6,710 nucleotides of DNA from Chitinophagaceae bacterium (GTDB lineage: Bacteria > Bacteroidota > Bacteroidia > Chitinophagales > Chitinophagaceae): NCBI GenBank assembly GCA_019747455.1, contig JAIEQT010000401.1, positions 1 through 6,710 of the forward strand. The letters run 5' to 3'. Of the stretch, positions 1 to 6,600 are shown piece after piece. The notes under the pieces are model-generated. The model had not been told where the DNA came from. It made no database searches and saw only the letters and a program-made list of their open reading frames with translations. The translations under genes and the position numbers were made by a program. Numbering within the stretch: position 1 is the first letter of the stretch; every line of letters starts with the position of its first letter.

Positions 1-1
1 C

Positions 2-1381
2 ATAGCCACACTCAAAAACTATGATATTGCGATTCAACGTATAGCTGCAACAGTTGGCCCTACCGTTACACTCTACGAAATTGTTCCTGCCCCCGGTGTA
101 CGTATTAGTAGAATCAAGAATTTAGAAGATGATATCGCACTTAGCTTGGCCGCCCTTGGTATTCGTATCATCGCACCTATACCCGGTAAAGGTACCATAG
201 GTATTGAAGTACCCAATGTGAGAAAAACGGTAGTGAGCATGAAAACCTTGCTCGCCAGTGATAAGTTCCAAACCAGTGCCCATTCATTACCTATAGCTAT
301 CGGGAAAAAAATTGATAATGATAATTTTATAGTTGATTTAGCAGCCATGCCCCACCTATTAATGGCTGGTGCAACCGGACAAGGTAAATCAGTAGGACTC
401 AATGCTATATTGGTTTCTCTCTTATATAAGAAACATCCTTCGCAGTTAAAATTCGTATTGGTAGATCCTAAAAAAGTGGAACTTAGTTTATACCGTGTTA
501 TCGAAAAACATTTCTTGGCAAAACTGCCGGGCGAAGAAGAGTCGATTATTACAGACACCAAGAAAGTTGTATATACCCTCAATGCTTTATGTATTGAAAT
601 GGATAATCGATACGATTTGTTGAAAGAAGCCGGCTGTAGAAATATCAAAGAATATAATGAGAAATTCACTGCTCGGAAATTAAGTCCGGAAAAAGGCCAT
701 CAATACCTACCCTTTATCGTATTAGTGGTTGATGAGTTTGCAGATCTGATCATGACAGCAGGTAAAGAGGTAGAAATGCCTATTGCTCGATTGGCGCAAT
801 TAGCACGTGCCATCGGTATTCATTTGATCATCGCCACGCAACGACCTTCTGTTAATATTATTACGGGTACTATCAAAGCAAATTTCCCGGCACGTATAGC
901 TTTTAAAGTATCCAGCAAAGTAGATAGTAGAACAATTTTAGATGCCGGTGGCGCTGAACAATTGATCGGTAAAGGGGATATGCTAGTGAGCTATAACGGT
1001 GAAATTACCCGTTTACAATGCGCCTTTGTAGACACCCCCGAGGTAGAAAGTATTTGCGAGTTTATTGGTGATCAAAGAGGGTACCCACAAGCATTTTTAC
1101 TACCGGAATATGTAGATGAAAAAGAAATGGAAGGGAAAGATTTTGATGCCAGTGATAAAGATCCGCTATTCGAAGATGCGGCTCGTTTAATTGTACAAAG
1201 TCAGATGGGTTCCACTTCATTGATACAACGAAGAATGAAACTGGGGTATAATAGAGCAGGCAGGCTAATGGATCAGCTAGAAGCTGCAGGTGTTGTAGGG
1301 CCAAACCAGGGTAGTAAAGCAAGAGAAGTGTTGTATAAAACAGAGCATGAATTACAGGAGTTTTTAGACTCAATGATGTAA
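2..1381 (+). CDS. ftsK: DNA translocase FtsK, C-terminal part (5' end outside window)
   Basis: FtsK is a septum-anchored hexameric ATPase that pumps chromosomal DNA during division and helps resolve dimers at dif. The frame is open from the first bases, so the N-terminal membrane part and linker lie upstream; 459 residues are visible. In order: an alpha/beta motor domain with Walker A GATGQGKS (bases 368-391), Walker B LVVDEFADL (bases 722-748) and the conserved stretch IATQRPSVNIITG that follows it, then a C-terminal gamma-type winged helix (about bases 1160-1345) with the motif QRRMKLGYNRAGRLMDQLE, which in the family reads oriented DNA motifs. Stop TAA at 1379-1381. The TTG at 146 is an internal codon, since homologous FtsK sequence continues upstream of it. 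lolA follows after 84 nt, a gene order also known from enterobacteria. Family assignment is secure; species-specific KOPS recognition is inferred only. Confidence 0.97.
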   Translation: MATLKNYDIAIQRIAATVGPTVTLYEIVPAPGVRISRIKNLEDDIALSLAALGIRIIAPIPGKGTIGIEVPNVRKTVVSMKTLLASDKFQTSAHSLPIAIGKKIDNDNFIVDLAAMPHLLMAGATGQGKSVGLNAILVSLLYKKHPSQLKFVLVDPKKVELSLYRVIEKHFLAKLPGEEESIITDTKKVVYTLNALCIEMDNRYDLLKEAGCRNIKEYNEKFTARKLSPEKGHQYLPFIVLVVDEFADLIMTAGKEVEMPIARLAQLARAIGIHLIIATQRPSVNIITGTIKANFPARIAFKVSSKVDSRTILDAGGAEQLIGKGDMLVSYNGEITRLQCAFVDTPEVESICEFIGDQRGYPQAFLLPEYVDEKEMEGKDFDASDKDPLFEDAARLIVQSQMGSTSLIQRRMKLGYNRAGRLMDQLEAAGVVGPNQGSKAREVLYKTEHELQEFLDSMM

Positions 1382-1417
1382 TTTTCACCGATTTCCAGTA
1401 AACTTCGCCGAGCCTTT

Positions 1418-1448
1418 TTAGTCAAACACATGCTAAAACCTATATTTG
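1418..1448 (+). promoter_or_regulatory. Bacteroidota-type promoter ahead of lolA
   Basis: TATATTTG at 1441-1448 matches the Bacteroidota -7 consensus TAnnTTTG fully. A TTAG at 1418-1421 stands 19 nt upstream, near the expected place of the -33 TTTG box, with one mismatch. Transcription would start around 1452-1456, giving a leader of only about 10-14 nt before the ATG at 1466. It lies in the 84-nt gap after ftsK, so lolA and the genes behind it can be transcribed independently of ftsK. The -7 box is seen directly; use in the cell is inferred. Confidence 0.55.
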
Positions 1449-1465
1449 CACCCTAAAACAAGTAG

Positions 1466-2092
1466 ATGCGGAACATATACCTATCCTTTTTTTTATTGGT
1501 TTCTTCTCTTACTGTAATTGCACAAAATGATCCGGCCGCTAAAAAAGTTATCGATGCATTTGGTTCAAAAGTGAAAGCATCAAACGGTATCAATGCAGCT
1601 TTTATTTTAAATTCTTTTACAAGTAAGGGTAGATCTACTGGCTCTAAAGCACTTACCTTAAGTATGCGCGGCGAAAAATATGTGTTGAAGCAGGGTAAAA
1701 CAGAAATTATTTGTGATGGGAAAGATATATACAATTTTGATGGAGCCAAAACCATTACCAAATCCTCTGTTGAAGAAGGTGCTCAAACGTTGAGTCCACA
1801 AAAATTACTTGCCGGATCTTACGATAAAGATTTTACTTACAAACTCGTTTCATCATCAGGTAACACCAATGAGATTGAGTTAAAGCCAATCGATAATAGA
1901 AAAAATTTTCAGAAAGTAAATTTGTTTTTCGATAAAGCAAAGAGTACATTAACCAAAGCTCGCATTCTGGATAAGAGTAATAATATTACTGAGCTAAAAG
2001 TGAATGCAATTAATCTTAACGCAAATTTATCGGACGCTTTATTTGTGTTCAACCCTAAAAAATACCCCAAAGACGCGGAGATAATCGACTAA
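1466..2092 (+). CDS. lolA: Outer-membrane lipoprotein carrier protein LolA (periplasmic chaperone)
   Basis: LolA takes lipoproteins released by the inner-membrane LolCDE transporter and carries them through the periplasm to the outer membrane. The 208-residue product starts with a signal peptide (charged MRN, hydrophobic core about residues 4-18, probable cleavage A19/Q20), leaving about 189 residues, close to the size of mature E. coli LolA. The mature part alternates polar and hydrophobic residues as expected of the half-barrel fold; the segment VNLFFDKAKSTLTKARILD (about residues 150-170) and the end NLNANLSDALFVFNPKKYP resemble Bacteroidota LolA proteins. Position right after ftsK supports the call, because ftsK-lolA adjacency recurs in distant bacteria. 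The chosen ATG gives a complete signal peptide directly behind the promoter. A more general LolA-like outer-membrane protein is the main alternative. Confidence 0.85.
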   Translation: MRNIYLSFFLLVSSLTVIAQNDPAAKKVIDAFGSKVKASNGINAAFILNSFTSKGRSTGSKALTLSMRGEKYVLKQGKTEIICDGKDIYNFDGAKTITKSSVEEGAQTLSPQKLLAGSYDKDFTYKLVSSSGNTNEIELKPIDNRKNFQKVNLFFDKAKSTLTKARILDKSNNITELKVNAINLNANLSDALFVFNPKKYPKDAEIID

Positions 2093-2098
2093 AAAATG

Positions 2099-2122
2099 TA
2101 GATTGAATTTTATTTCAATCTA
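2099..2122 (+). promoter_or_regulatory. Hairpin covering the esterase start codon
   Basis: TAGATTGAA (2099-2107) and TTCAATCTA (2114-2122) are perfect reverse complements separated by a 6-nt loop TTTTAT. The last paired base is the A of the esterase ATG, and G2098 and T2097 could extend the stem by wobble pairs with the U and G of that codon. The lolA stop (2090-2092) is 6 nt before the stem. A ribosome ending lolA would cover and open the left arm, so translational coupling is plausible. No T-run follows the hairpin on this strand, which speaks against an intrinsic terminator. The structure is seen; the role is inferred. Confidence 0.5.
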
Positions 2123-3252
2123 TGCGATACCTTGTTATTTTATTTTCCATATTAGCCGTACATACGACCGCACAATACAGTGTACGGTTCGTTGTAACAG
2201 CTGCCGCTACTCGTTTTAATGAAGATATTTACCTAAGCGGTAACTTTAATAATTGGAATCCTCGCGATGAGAATTATAAACTCAAACCCTTTGGCGGCTC
2301 ACGAAAAAGCATCGTTTTGAAAGATGTGGCGGCAGGTACTTACGCTTTTAAGTTCACACGTGGAAGTACAGCTAGCATTGAATCTACTGCCGATGGTAGA
2401 GATATTGCAGACAGGATTGTAGAAGTTACCGGAGATATTTCCAACGAATTTACCATTGCCGGATGGAAAGATGATTATCCCCAAAAACCAAAACGATATA
2501 CGGCAAGTACACAAGTAAGAATAATAGATACCGCTTTCAACATCCCACAATTAAATAGGAAAAGAAGAATATGGGTTTATTTGCCGAAGAACTACGCAAG
2601 CGTTGGCAGAGCATTTCCGGTACTTTATATGCACGATGGACAAAATCTTTTTAATGAACAAACAGCTTTTGCAGAGGAATGGGGGGTAGACGAGTGTTTA
2701 GATACACTACAAGCCAGGCTTGGTAAAGAATGTATTGTTGTGGGTATTGATAATGGCGGTGAGAAACGTATGCAAGAATATAATCCTTATGATCATGTAC
2801 AATATGGTAAAGGAGAAGGGGCAGCCTATGTTGATTTTATTGCGAAAACACTAAAACCTTTCATCGATTCTAAATATCGAACGCGTAAGGGAGCTGATTA
2901 TACCTATATAGCAGGGAGTAGTATGGGTGGATTAATCAGTTGGTATGCCATGATGAAATATCCAGATATTTTTGGAGGAGCAGGTGTTTTTTCCCCCTCA
3001 TTTTGGGTATCGCCCCAGGTAGCTATCGATGCCACTATGTATAAAACAAGTACAAAGCCAAGATTCTACTTTTATATGGGACAAAAAGAGCATCCTGTAA
3101 TGTTACCCGGTATGAACAATATTGTAGATATATTAAAGAAGCAGCCTCAATACGATATTCGTACCGTTATCAACCCACTCGGAGAACACAAAGAGCGCTA
3201 TTGGCGAGAAGAGTTTCCGTCATTTTATAAATGGATGAGTATAAATTGGTAG
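2122..3252 (+). CDS. Secreted esterase (esterase D / feruloyl-esterase-like family) with N-terminal CBM48-like domain
   Basis: Probable exported serine esterase that removes acyl groups from a glycan or related ester. The 376-residue product has a signal peptide (residues 1-17, probable cleavage A17/Q18), a beta-sandwich of the CBM48/E-set type (about 20-118, with the typical LSGNFNNWNP near residues 38-47), then an alpha/beta-hydrolase domain of the putative-esterase family (about 130-376). Visible motifs are VLYMHDGQNLF, the nucleophile elbow GSSMGG with Ser267, a candidate acid Glu323 in YMGQKEHP, and the catalytic His356 in GEHKERYWREEFPSF. This layout matches enzymes related to the esterase domain of xylanase Z and to trilactone (IroE-like) hydrolases, so the substrate is open. 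The gene begins 29 nt after lolA inside a hairpin arm and ends 1 nt before the fucosidase gene, which suggests a shared transcript and perhaps a joint role in glycan breakdown. Confidence 0.87.
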   Translation: MRYLVILFSILAVHTTAQYSVRFVVTAAATRFNEDIYLSGNFNNWNPRDENYKLKPFGGSRKSIVLKDVAAGTYAFKFTRGSTASIESTADGRDIADRIVEVTGDISNEFTIAGWKDDYPQKPKRYTASTQVRIIDTAFNIPQLNRKRRIWVYLPKNYASVGRAFPVLYMHDGQNLFNEQTAFAEEWGVDECLDTLQARLGKECIVVGIDNGGEKRMQEYNPYDHVQYGKGEGAAYVDFIAKTLKPFIDSKYRTRKGADYTYIAGSSMGGLISWYAMMKYPDIFGGAGVFSPSFWVSPQVAIDATMYKTSTKPRFYFYMGQKEHPVMLPGMNNIVDILKKQPQYDIRTVINPLGEHKERYWREEFPSFYKWMSINW

Positions 3253-3253
3253 C

Positions 3254-4612
3254 ATGAAAAGATTTTTTTTACTTCTTTTAGTTGTTGTCGCATCAAGTCA
3301 AATTCGTGCACAACCTGAAACCCGTATCCCGTATCCCGCAACCCGCAACCCGTTACCTTCCGTTTCTCAACTTCATTGGCTAGCCAACCCTTTTTACTTA
3401 TTTCTTCATTTTGGTCCGAATACTTTTACAGGGAAGGAATGGGGCGATGGTAAAGAGAAAACAGAAATATTTAATCCTACCGAATTGGATTGTGAACAAT
3501 GGTGTAAGGTTGCCAAATCCGCTGGTGCAAAGGGTTTGATCATTACAGCCAAACATCACGATGGCTTTTGTTTATGGCCGAGCAAATTTTCTACACATAC
3601 TGTTAGAGAAGCTGGGTTTAAGAGAGATATATTGGCCGAGCTGTCAGTTGCCTGTAAAAAATATGGATTGTTATTTGGTGTTTATTTATCGCCTTGGGAT
3701 AGAAATCATCCTGACTATGGAACAGAAAAATACAATGATATCTATGTGGGAATGATGAAAGAAATTTTTCAAAATTATGGACCTATATGGGAGCTTTGGT
3801 GGGATGGTGCAAACGGAGAAGGTCCTAACGGTAAAAAGCAAGTTTACGATTGGAAAAGATATGAGTCTTTTGTTAGGTCAAATAGCCCGCAAACAGTTGT
3901 GTTTAGTGATATTGGTCCGGATATACGATGGGTGGGTAATGAGCAAGGTTTTGCGGGTGAAACAAATTGGGCTTTATTAGATACTATTGGTTTTAAACGA
4001 GGAGAAGGCGCACCCCCAAATGATAGTTTGCAAATGGGTAATTACAGAGGGAAATTTTTTATGCCTGCCGAAGTAGATGTAAGCATTCGTAAAGGATGGT
4101 TCTTCCGAGAAACAGAAAATGAAACAGTGAAATCGGCAGACCAACTCATGGAGATTTATTTAAAATCAGTAGGAAGAAATGCCAATCTATTATTGAATGT
4201 ACCACCAACAAACCAAGGTAAAATTCATGAAAAAGATTCAGCAGTACTTATCGAATTTGCCGCCAAACGCGAATTTTTATTAAGTAAAAATATATTACAG
4301 AAAGCCATTTGTAATATCGCTGAACCAGATAAAAATAACCCAACAAAAAAATATACTTGGTATTATATTTTGAAAGAACCTGTTGCCATGCATGGACTTC
4401 ATTTGAAAGAAGACCTCTTATACGGACAAAAAATTGCCTCTCTTCAAATTACCGTCAGCAATAGGGGCCAAGCCGTTTTTCGTAAAACTATTACTACTAT
4501 TGGGAATAACCGAATTATCATTTTCCCAGAACCTGTGCAAGCTTCTGAAGTAGCCATAGTGGTATTGGATAGTAAAGGCATGCCCGTGATAAAAGAGGTA
4601 AGAGGGTTTTAG
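3254..4612 (+). CDS. Secreted alpha-L-fucosidase, glycoside hydrolase family 29 (subfamily B-like)
   Basis: Retaining exo-enzyme that releases terminal L-fucose from glycans, probably in the periplasm or at the surface. The 452-residue product has a signal peptide (cleavage about A19/Q20), a short repeat-encoded linker (residues 23-34), a GH29 barrel (about 36-345) and a C-terminal beta-sandwich (about 360-452). Conserved stretches are LFLHFGPNTFTG (49-60), KHHDGFCLWPS (100-110), YLSPWDRN (144-151) and ELWWDGANG, where Asp184 is the expected nucleophile. Glu230 in VGNEQG is the likely acid/base, 46 residues on, with Glu236 the alternative. The WWDGA and GNE patterns resemble subfamily B enzymes that favour alpha-1,3/1,4 linkages; that specificity is inferred. 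It follows the esterase by 1 nt with no promoter of its own, and its stop overlaps by 4 nt the stop of a convergent minus-strand remnant. Confidence 0.93.
   Translation: MKRFFLLLLVVVASSQIRAQPETRIPYPATRNPLPSVSQLHWLANPFYLFLHFGPNTFTGKEWGDGKEKTEIFNPTELDCEQWCKVAKSAGAKGLIITAKHHDGFCLWPSKFSTHTVREAGFKRDILAELSVACKKYGLLFGVYLSPWDRNHPDYGTEKYNDIYVGMMKEIFQNYGPIWELWWDGANGEGPNGKKQVYDWKRYESFVRSNSPQTVVFSDIGPDIRWVGNEQGFAGETNWALLDTIGFKRGEGAPPNDSLQMGNYRGKFFMPAEVDVSIRKGWFFRETENETVKSADQLMEIYLKSVGRNANLLLNVPPTNQGKIHEKDSAVLIEFAAKREFLLSKNILQKAICNIAEPDKNNPTKKYTWYYILKEPVAMHGLHLKEDLLYGQKIASLQITVSNRGQAVFRKTITTIGNNRIIIFPEPVQASEVAIVVLDSKGMPVIKEVRGF
3321..3355 (+). repeat. Five tandem 7-nt units inside the fucosidase gene
   Basis: Five consecutive heptamers CCCGTAT, CCCGTAT, CCCGCAA, CCCGCAA, CCCGTTA, with a weaker sixth unit CCTGAAA just before (3314-3320). 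The array is C-rich in an AT-rich gene and codes for residues 23-34, between the signal peptide and the GH29 domain. Seven is not a multiple of three, so gain or loss of one or two units shifts the frame; the two other frames meet stops at 3381 and 3451. Confidence 0.9.
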
Positions 4613-4743
4613 GTTAAAGCAATCTCTTCAAATATTTCACATAATTCAACCGGCTTGCTAAAAAAAGGGGAGTGGCTGGTAGCCTCTTTATGCCAGTTCC
4701 AGGCGCCATGCCATGAACCGTGAATAAGAACGAATGTTTTCAT
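4609..4743 (-). pseudogene. Alpha/beta hydrolase remnant, internally deleted (44 codons)
   Basis: Reading the minus strand from the ATG at 4743-4741 gives a 44-residue frame ending with TAA at 4611-4609. Residues 1-18 (MKTFVLIHGSWHGAWNW plus H) are the classic start of an alpha/beta hydrolase of the salicylate-esterase/hydroxynitrile-lyase type, with the oxyanion-hole HGSWHGAW. Residues 22-42 (TSHSPFFSKPVELCEIF and on) are the classic end of the same family, with the catalytic His24. About 180 or more residues expected between them, including the nucleophile elbow and catalytic acid, are absent. The simplest reading is an in-frame internal deletion that left both gene ends. It cannot be an active hydrolase; a small expressed protein is possible but unsupported. 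The stop overlaps the fucosidase stop by 4 nt, tail to tail. Confidence 0.8.
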
Positions 4744-4769
4744 GATGATTGTTTTTATACCAATCGATT

Positions 4770-4801
4770 TTTGTTGAAATCTTAGTTATTACATACCTTA
4801 C
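4770..4801 (+). promoter_or_regulatory. Weak promoter-like pair ahead of the DUF2911 gene
   Basis: TTTG at 4770-4773 (-33-like) lies 20 nt before TACCTTAC at 4794-4801, which has two mismatches to the -7 consensus TAnnTTTG. The 94-nt gap 4744-4837 separates the hydrolase remnant from the DUF2911 start and holds nothing else I recognise. The match is poor and may be chance. Confidence 0.25.
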
Positions 4802-4837
4802 CTCTTAGTTTCTATTATCAATCTAAATAATAATACT

Positions 4838-5406
4838 ATGATCAAGTTTCTTAAATGGGCAGCAGGAATTATCATCTTATTGGGGCTATTATTCTATTTT
4901 GTAGGTATCCCCTATATTAAAACACAAACCAAGAAAAAGAGTCCTCAAGAAACCGTATTATTTGGAGATAGTATCGATGGAAAAAATATTAAACTCACCG
5001 TAGTCTATTGCAAACCGGCAAAAAGGGTAGGGTTATTTTTGGTGGACTAGTACCCTTTGGTAAAGTATGGCGTACAGGAGCTAATGAAAATACAGTTTTT
5101 ACAACGGATAAGGACTTAACTATCAACGGTAAAAAATTACCTGCAGGGGAATATTCTTTATGGACAATCCCCGGAAAAGATAAATGGACGGTTATTTGGA
5201 ATAAGAAGCAATATGCCTGGGGGGTAAAAATTGGAGAAGTAGCCAGTAGGGAAGCTGAACACGATGCCATCCAAGTTGAGGTACCCGTTCAAACACAGGC
5301 GCCGGGTTTGGAGCAATTTAAAATTGCTTTTGAGAAAAATGATAAATCGATTAATCTTATCCTGGCATGGGATACTACTAAGGTTACTGTGCCAATGGAT
5401 TTTTAA
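4838..5406 (+). pseudogene. DUF2911 family membrane-anchored protein, broken by a -1 frameshift
   Basis: DUF2911 proteins are exported or membrane-anchored proteins of unknown function, frequent in Bacteroidota. From ATG 4838 the first frame codes for a short basic start, one membrane helix (about residues 8-27) and the family start DGKNIKLTVVYCKPAK, then runs into TAG at 5048-5050 after 70 codons. The family core continues in the -1 frame: KGRVIFGGLVPFGKVWRTG, then PAGEYSLWTIPGKDKWTVIWN and a C-terminal beta-rich tail ending at TAA 5404-5406. The two join cleanly if the A5 run at 5020-5024 were A6, or if a ribosome slipped back one base there (GCA AAA AAG GGT); the joined product would be 189 residues. 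A TTG at 5008 opens the second frame but cuts through the domain, so it is unlikely to be a real start. A one-base deletion, a sequencing error or slippage are all possible. Confidence 0.85.
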
Positions 5407-5412
5407 TTATTA

Positions 5413-5599
5413 TCAGTTGGTTTCCATAAGCGCTGTTTTTGCAGCTTCCCAACCGATAATGGCTGTTTTACGGGTATTACCCCATCGGTATTTTTAAGAG
5501 GGCTTCCCACACTTTTATCTGGAAGTTGGTTCCTTTTAAATGTAATTTTATTTCACTTAATTTACTCCAATCGTTTTGAAAAATAAAAAGCGCATGTTG
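5413..5599 (-). pseudogene. Ada/MGMT-type methylated-DNA methyltransferase remnant, internally deleted
   Basis: On the minus strand, bases 5599-5480 code for 40 residues ending in LKGTNFQIKVWEALLKIPMG, the start of the DNA-binding/catalytic domain of O6-methylguanine-DNA methyltransferases (compare GTxFQxxVWxALxxIPxG). That frame then stops. From 5490 a second frame codes for YRWGNTRKTAIIGWEAAKT and ends at TGA 5415-5413, which is the usual C-terminus of Bacteroidota Ada/MGMT proteins (GYRWG, then RK and a final helix). About 50 residues between the IPxG and GYRWG motifs are missing, including the acceptor cysteine motif PCHR, so no alkyl transfer is possible. The upstream AraC-type or N-terminal part is also absent: a stop lies at 5602-5600 and I see no Ada-like coding above it. 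The remnant lies downstream of rnz on the same strand. Confidence 0.85.
5480..5490 (-). other. Probable deletion scar (11-nt direct-repeat junction)
   Basis: The minus-strand sequence TACCGATGGGG serves two readings at once. In the upstream frame it ends the motif KIPMG; in the downstream frame it gives YRWG. Both are conserved family motifs normally about 50 residues apart, so the intact gene probably carried this string twice and lost one copy with the intervening DNA. The double reading is seen; the mechanism (slippage or recombination between short direct repeats) is inferred. Confidence 0.7.
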
Positions 5600-5694
5600 T
5601 TATTCAAACATAGCTAAAAATTGAACTACAAATTTTCATCTTATATTATTTGATAAAAACCCGAATCTTGCTATAATTCCTTTTTTGTATAAGT
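5600..5694. other. Gene-free stretch between the Ada/MGMT remnant and rnz
   Basis: Ninety-five AT-rich bases with stops in all minus-strand frames. I find no clear hairpin terminator for rnz and no recognisable further Ada coding, though a very decayed piece of the missing N-terminal half could be hidden here. Confidence 0.5.
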
Positions 5695-6600
5695 TTATTT
5701 CACCAAGAAAGTAATGCCTTCCAGCGCTAATTTGGTATTAGGAAATACGTCGGTTGTTTCGGCTAAAAATTCATCCAGCATTTCGTACTTGCTGGAAAAA
5801 TGTCCGATCAGTAGTTCTTGTACACCCGCATCTTTGGCTGTTTGAGCGGCTTGAATGGTAGTAGAGTGAAAACGCGTTGCAGCACGCTCTTCTAGATTTT
5901 TTAAATAAGTTGTTTCGTGATATAGTACTGTTACGTCCTTCGCTTTAACCGCTATCGATTCATCATAAATAGTATCGGCACAAAATGCATAACTAACAGG
6001 AGGTGTGCCCGGTTTGGTAACCGTTTCATTTAAAATGATTTGACCATCCTTGGTAATATAGTCTTCCCCGTTCTTTAGTGCATTAAAATAAGCGGCGGGT
6101 ATGGCTGCTGCCACTGCTTTGTCTTTATCAATTTTGCGGGGCGATTTTTTCTCCCTCACAATAAAACCCCAGCAAGGTATACGGTGTTGTGTGGTAAAGG
6201 TTTCAACTGTAAACCGAGGCTGGTCGCAAATAATACCCTCCAATTCCAATGCATGAAATACAAGTTCAAACGGAAGTTTTGTGGCAGCCACTTGTAATTG
6301 TAAGTCTATAATTTCTTTTAAAGGGGCAGGGGCGTATAAATGAAGTGGGTATTCTCGCCCTAAAAGTCCCATACTGGTTATAAGACCTATCAGGCCAAAA
6401 TAATGATCACCATGTAAATGGGAGATGAAAATATGATTCAGCTTGCCTCTTTTTACTTTGTATTTGGCCAATTGCATCTGTGTACCTTCCCCACAATCCA
6501 ATAATAATACCTGATCTGCTAATGTAATGATTTGTGCGGTAGGGTGCCGCTCATAAGCCGGAAGTGCAGAATTATTACCTAAAATGGTTACGCCAAACAT
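5695..6600 (-). CDS. rnz: Ribonuclease Z (tRNA 3'-processing endonuclease)
   Basis: RNase Z is a cytoplasmic zinc-dependent endonuclease of the metallo-beta-lactamase fold that cuts the 3' trailer from tRNA precursors lacking encoded CCA, and in some bacteria trims other RNAs. The 301-residue product is of normal length. The zinc ligands line up with the family: His61, His63, Asp65 and His66 in SHLHGDHYFGL, His139 in QHRIPCWGF, Asp209 in FCADTIYDE and His267 in LLIGHFSSKYE. LLLDCGEGTQMQL (residues 32-44), LYHETTYL and the HSTTIQAA stretch (His245) complete the pattern, and the residues about 150-195 form the variable segment before the Asp motif. ATG at 6600-6598 is chosen because the family starts at this point (MFGVTILGNNSALP). 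No neighbour shares its function; the downstream stretch is decayed DNA. Confidence 0.96.
   Translation of the reverse strand: MFGVTILGNNSALPAYERHPTAQIITLADQVLLLDCGEGTQMQLAKYKVKRGKLNHIFISHLHGDHYFGLIGLITSMGLLGREYPLHLYAPAPLKEIIDLQLQVAATKLPFELVFHALELEGIICDQPRFTVETFTTQHRIPCWGFIVREKKSPRKIDKDKAVAAAIPAAYFNALKNGEDYITKDGQIILNETVTKPGTPPVSYAFCADTIYDESIAVKAKDVTVLYHETTYLKNLEERAATRFHSTTIQAAQTAKDAGVQELLIGHFSSKYEMLDEFLAETTDVFPNTKLALEGITFLVK

Noticed and set aside
73..669. Long minus-strand open frame opposite ftsK
   Set aside because: It is fully antisense to conserved FtsK motor sequence, has low-complexity composition and no recognisable motif.
1062..1388. Minus-strand open frame opposite the FtsK C-terminus
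   Set aside because: Antisense shadow of the conserved gamma-type domain; no family features.
2099..2122. Intrinsic terminator after lolA
   Set aside because: No T-run follows on the plus strand. On the minus strand the stem is followed by T6, but there is no minus-strand gene to end there.
3321..3355. CRISPR-like array
   Set aside because: Units are 7 nt, contiguous and without spacers, and lie within a coding frame.
5018..5026. Canonical programmed -1 frameshift heptamer
   Set aside because: The string A AAA AGG does not fit X XXY YYZ (for example A AAA AAG), and no clear downstream stem-loop is apparent by eye; recoding is therefore only one option.
4995..5270. Minus-strand open frame opposite the DUF2911 core
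   Set aside because: The plus strand carries clear family motifs in the -1 frame; the antisense frame has none.
5008..5406. Independent gene starting at TTG 5008
   Set aside because: The start would cut the DUF2911 domain in the middle and lose the membrane anchor; a frameshift of the gene starting at 4838 explains it better.
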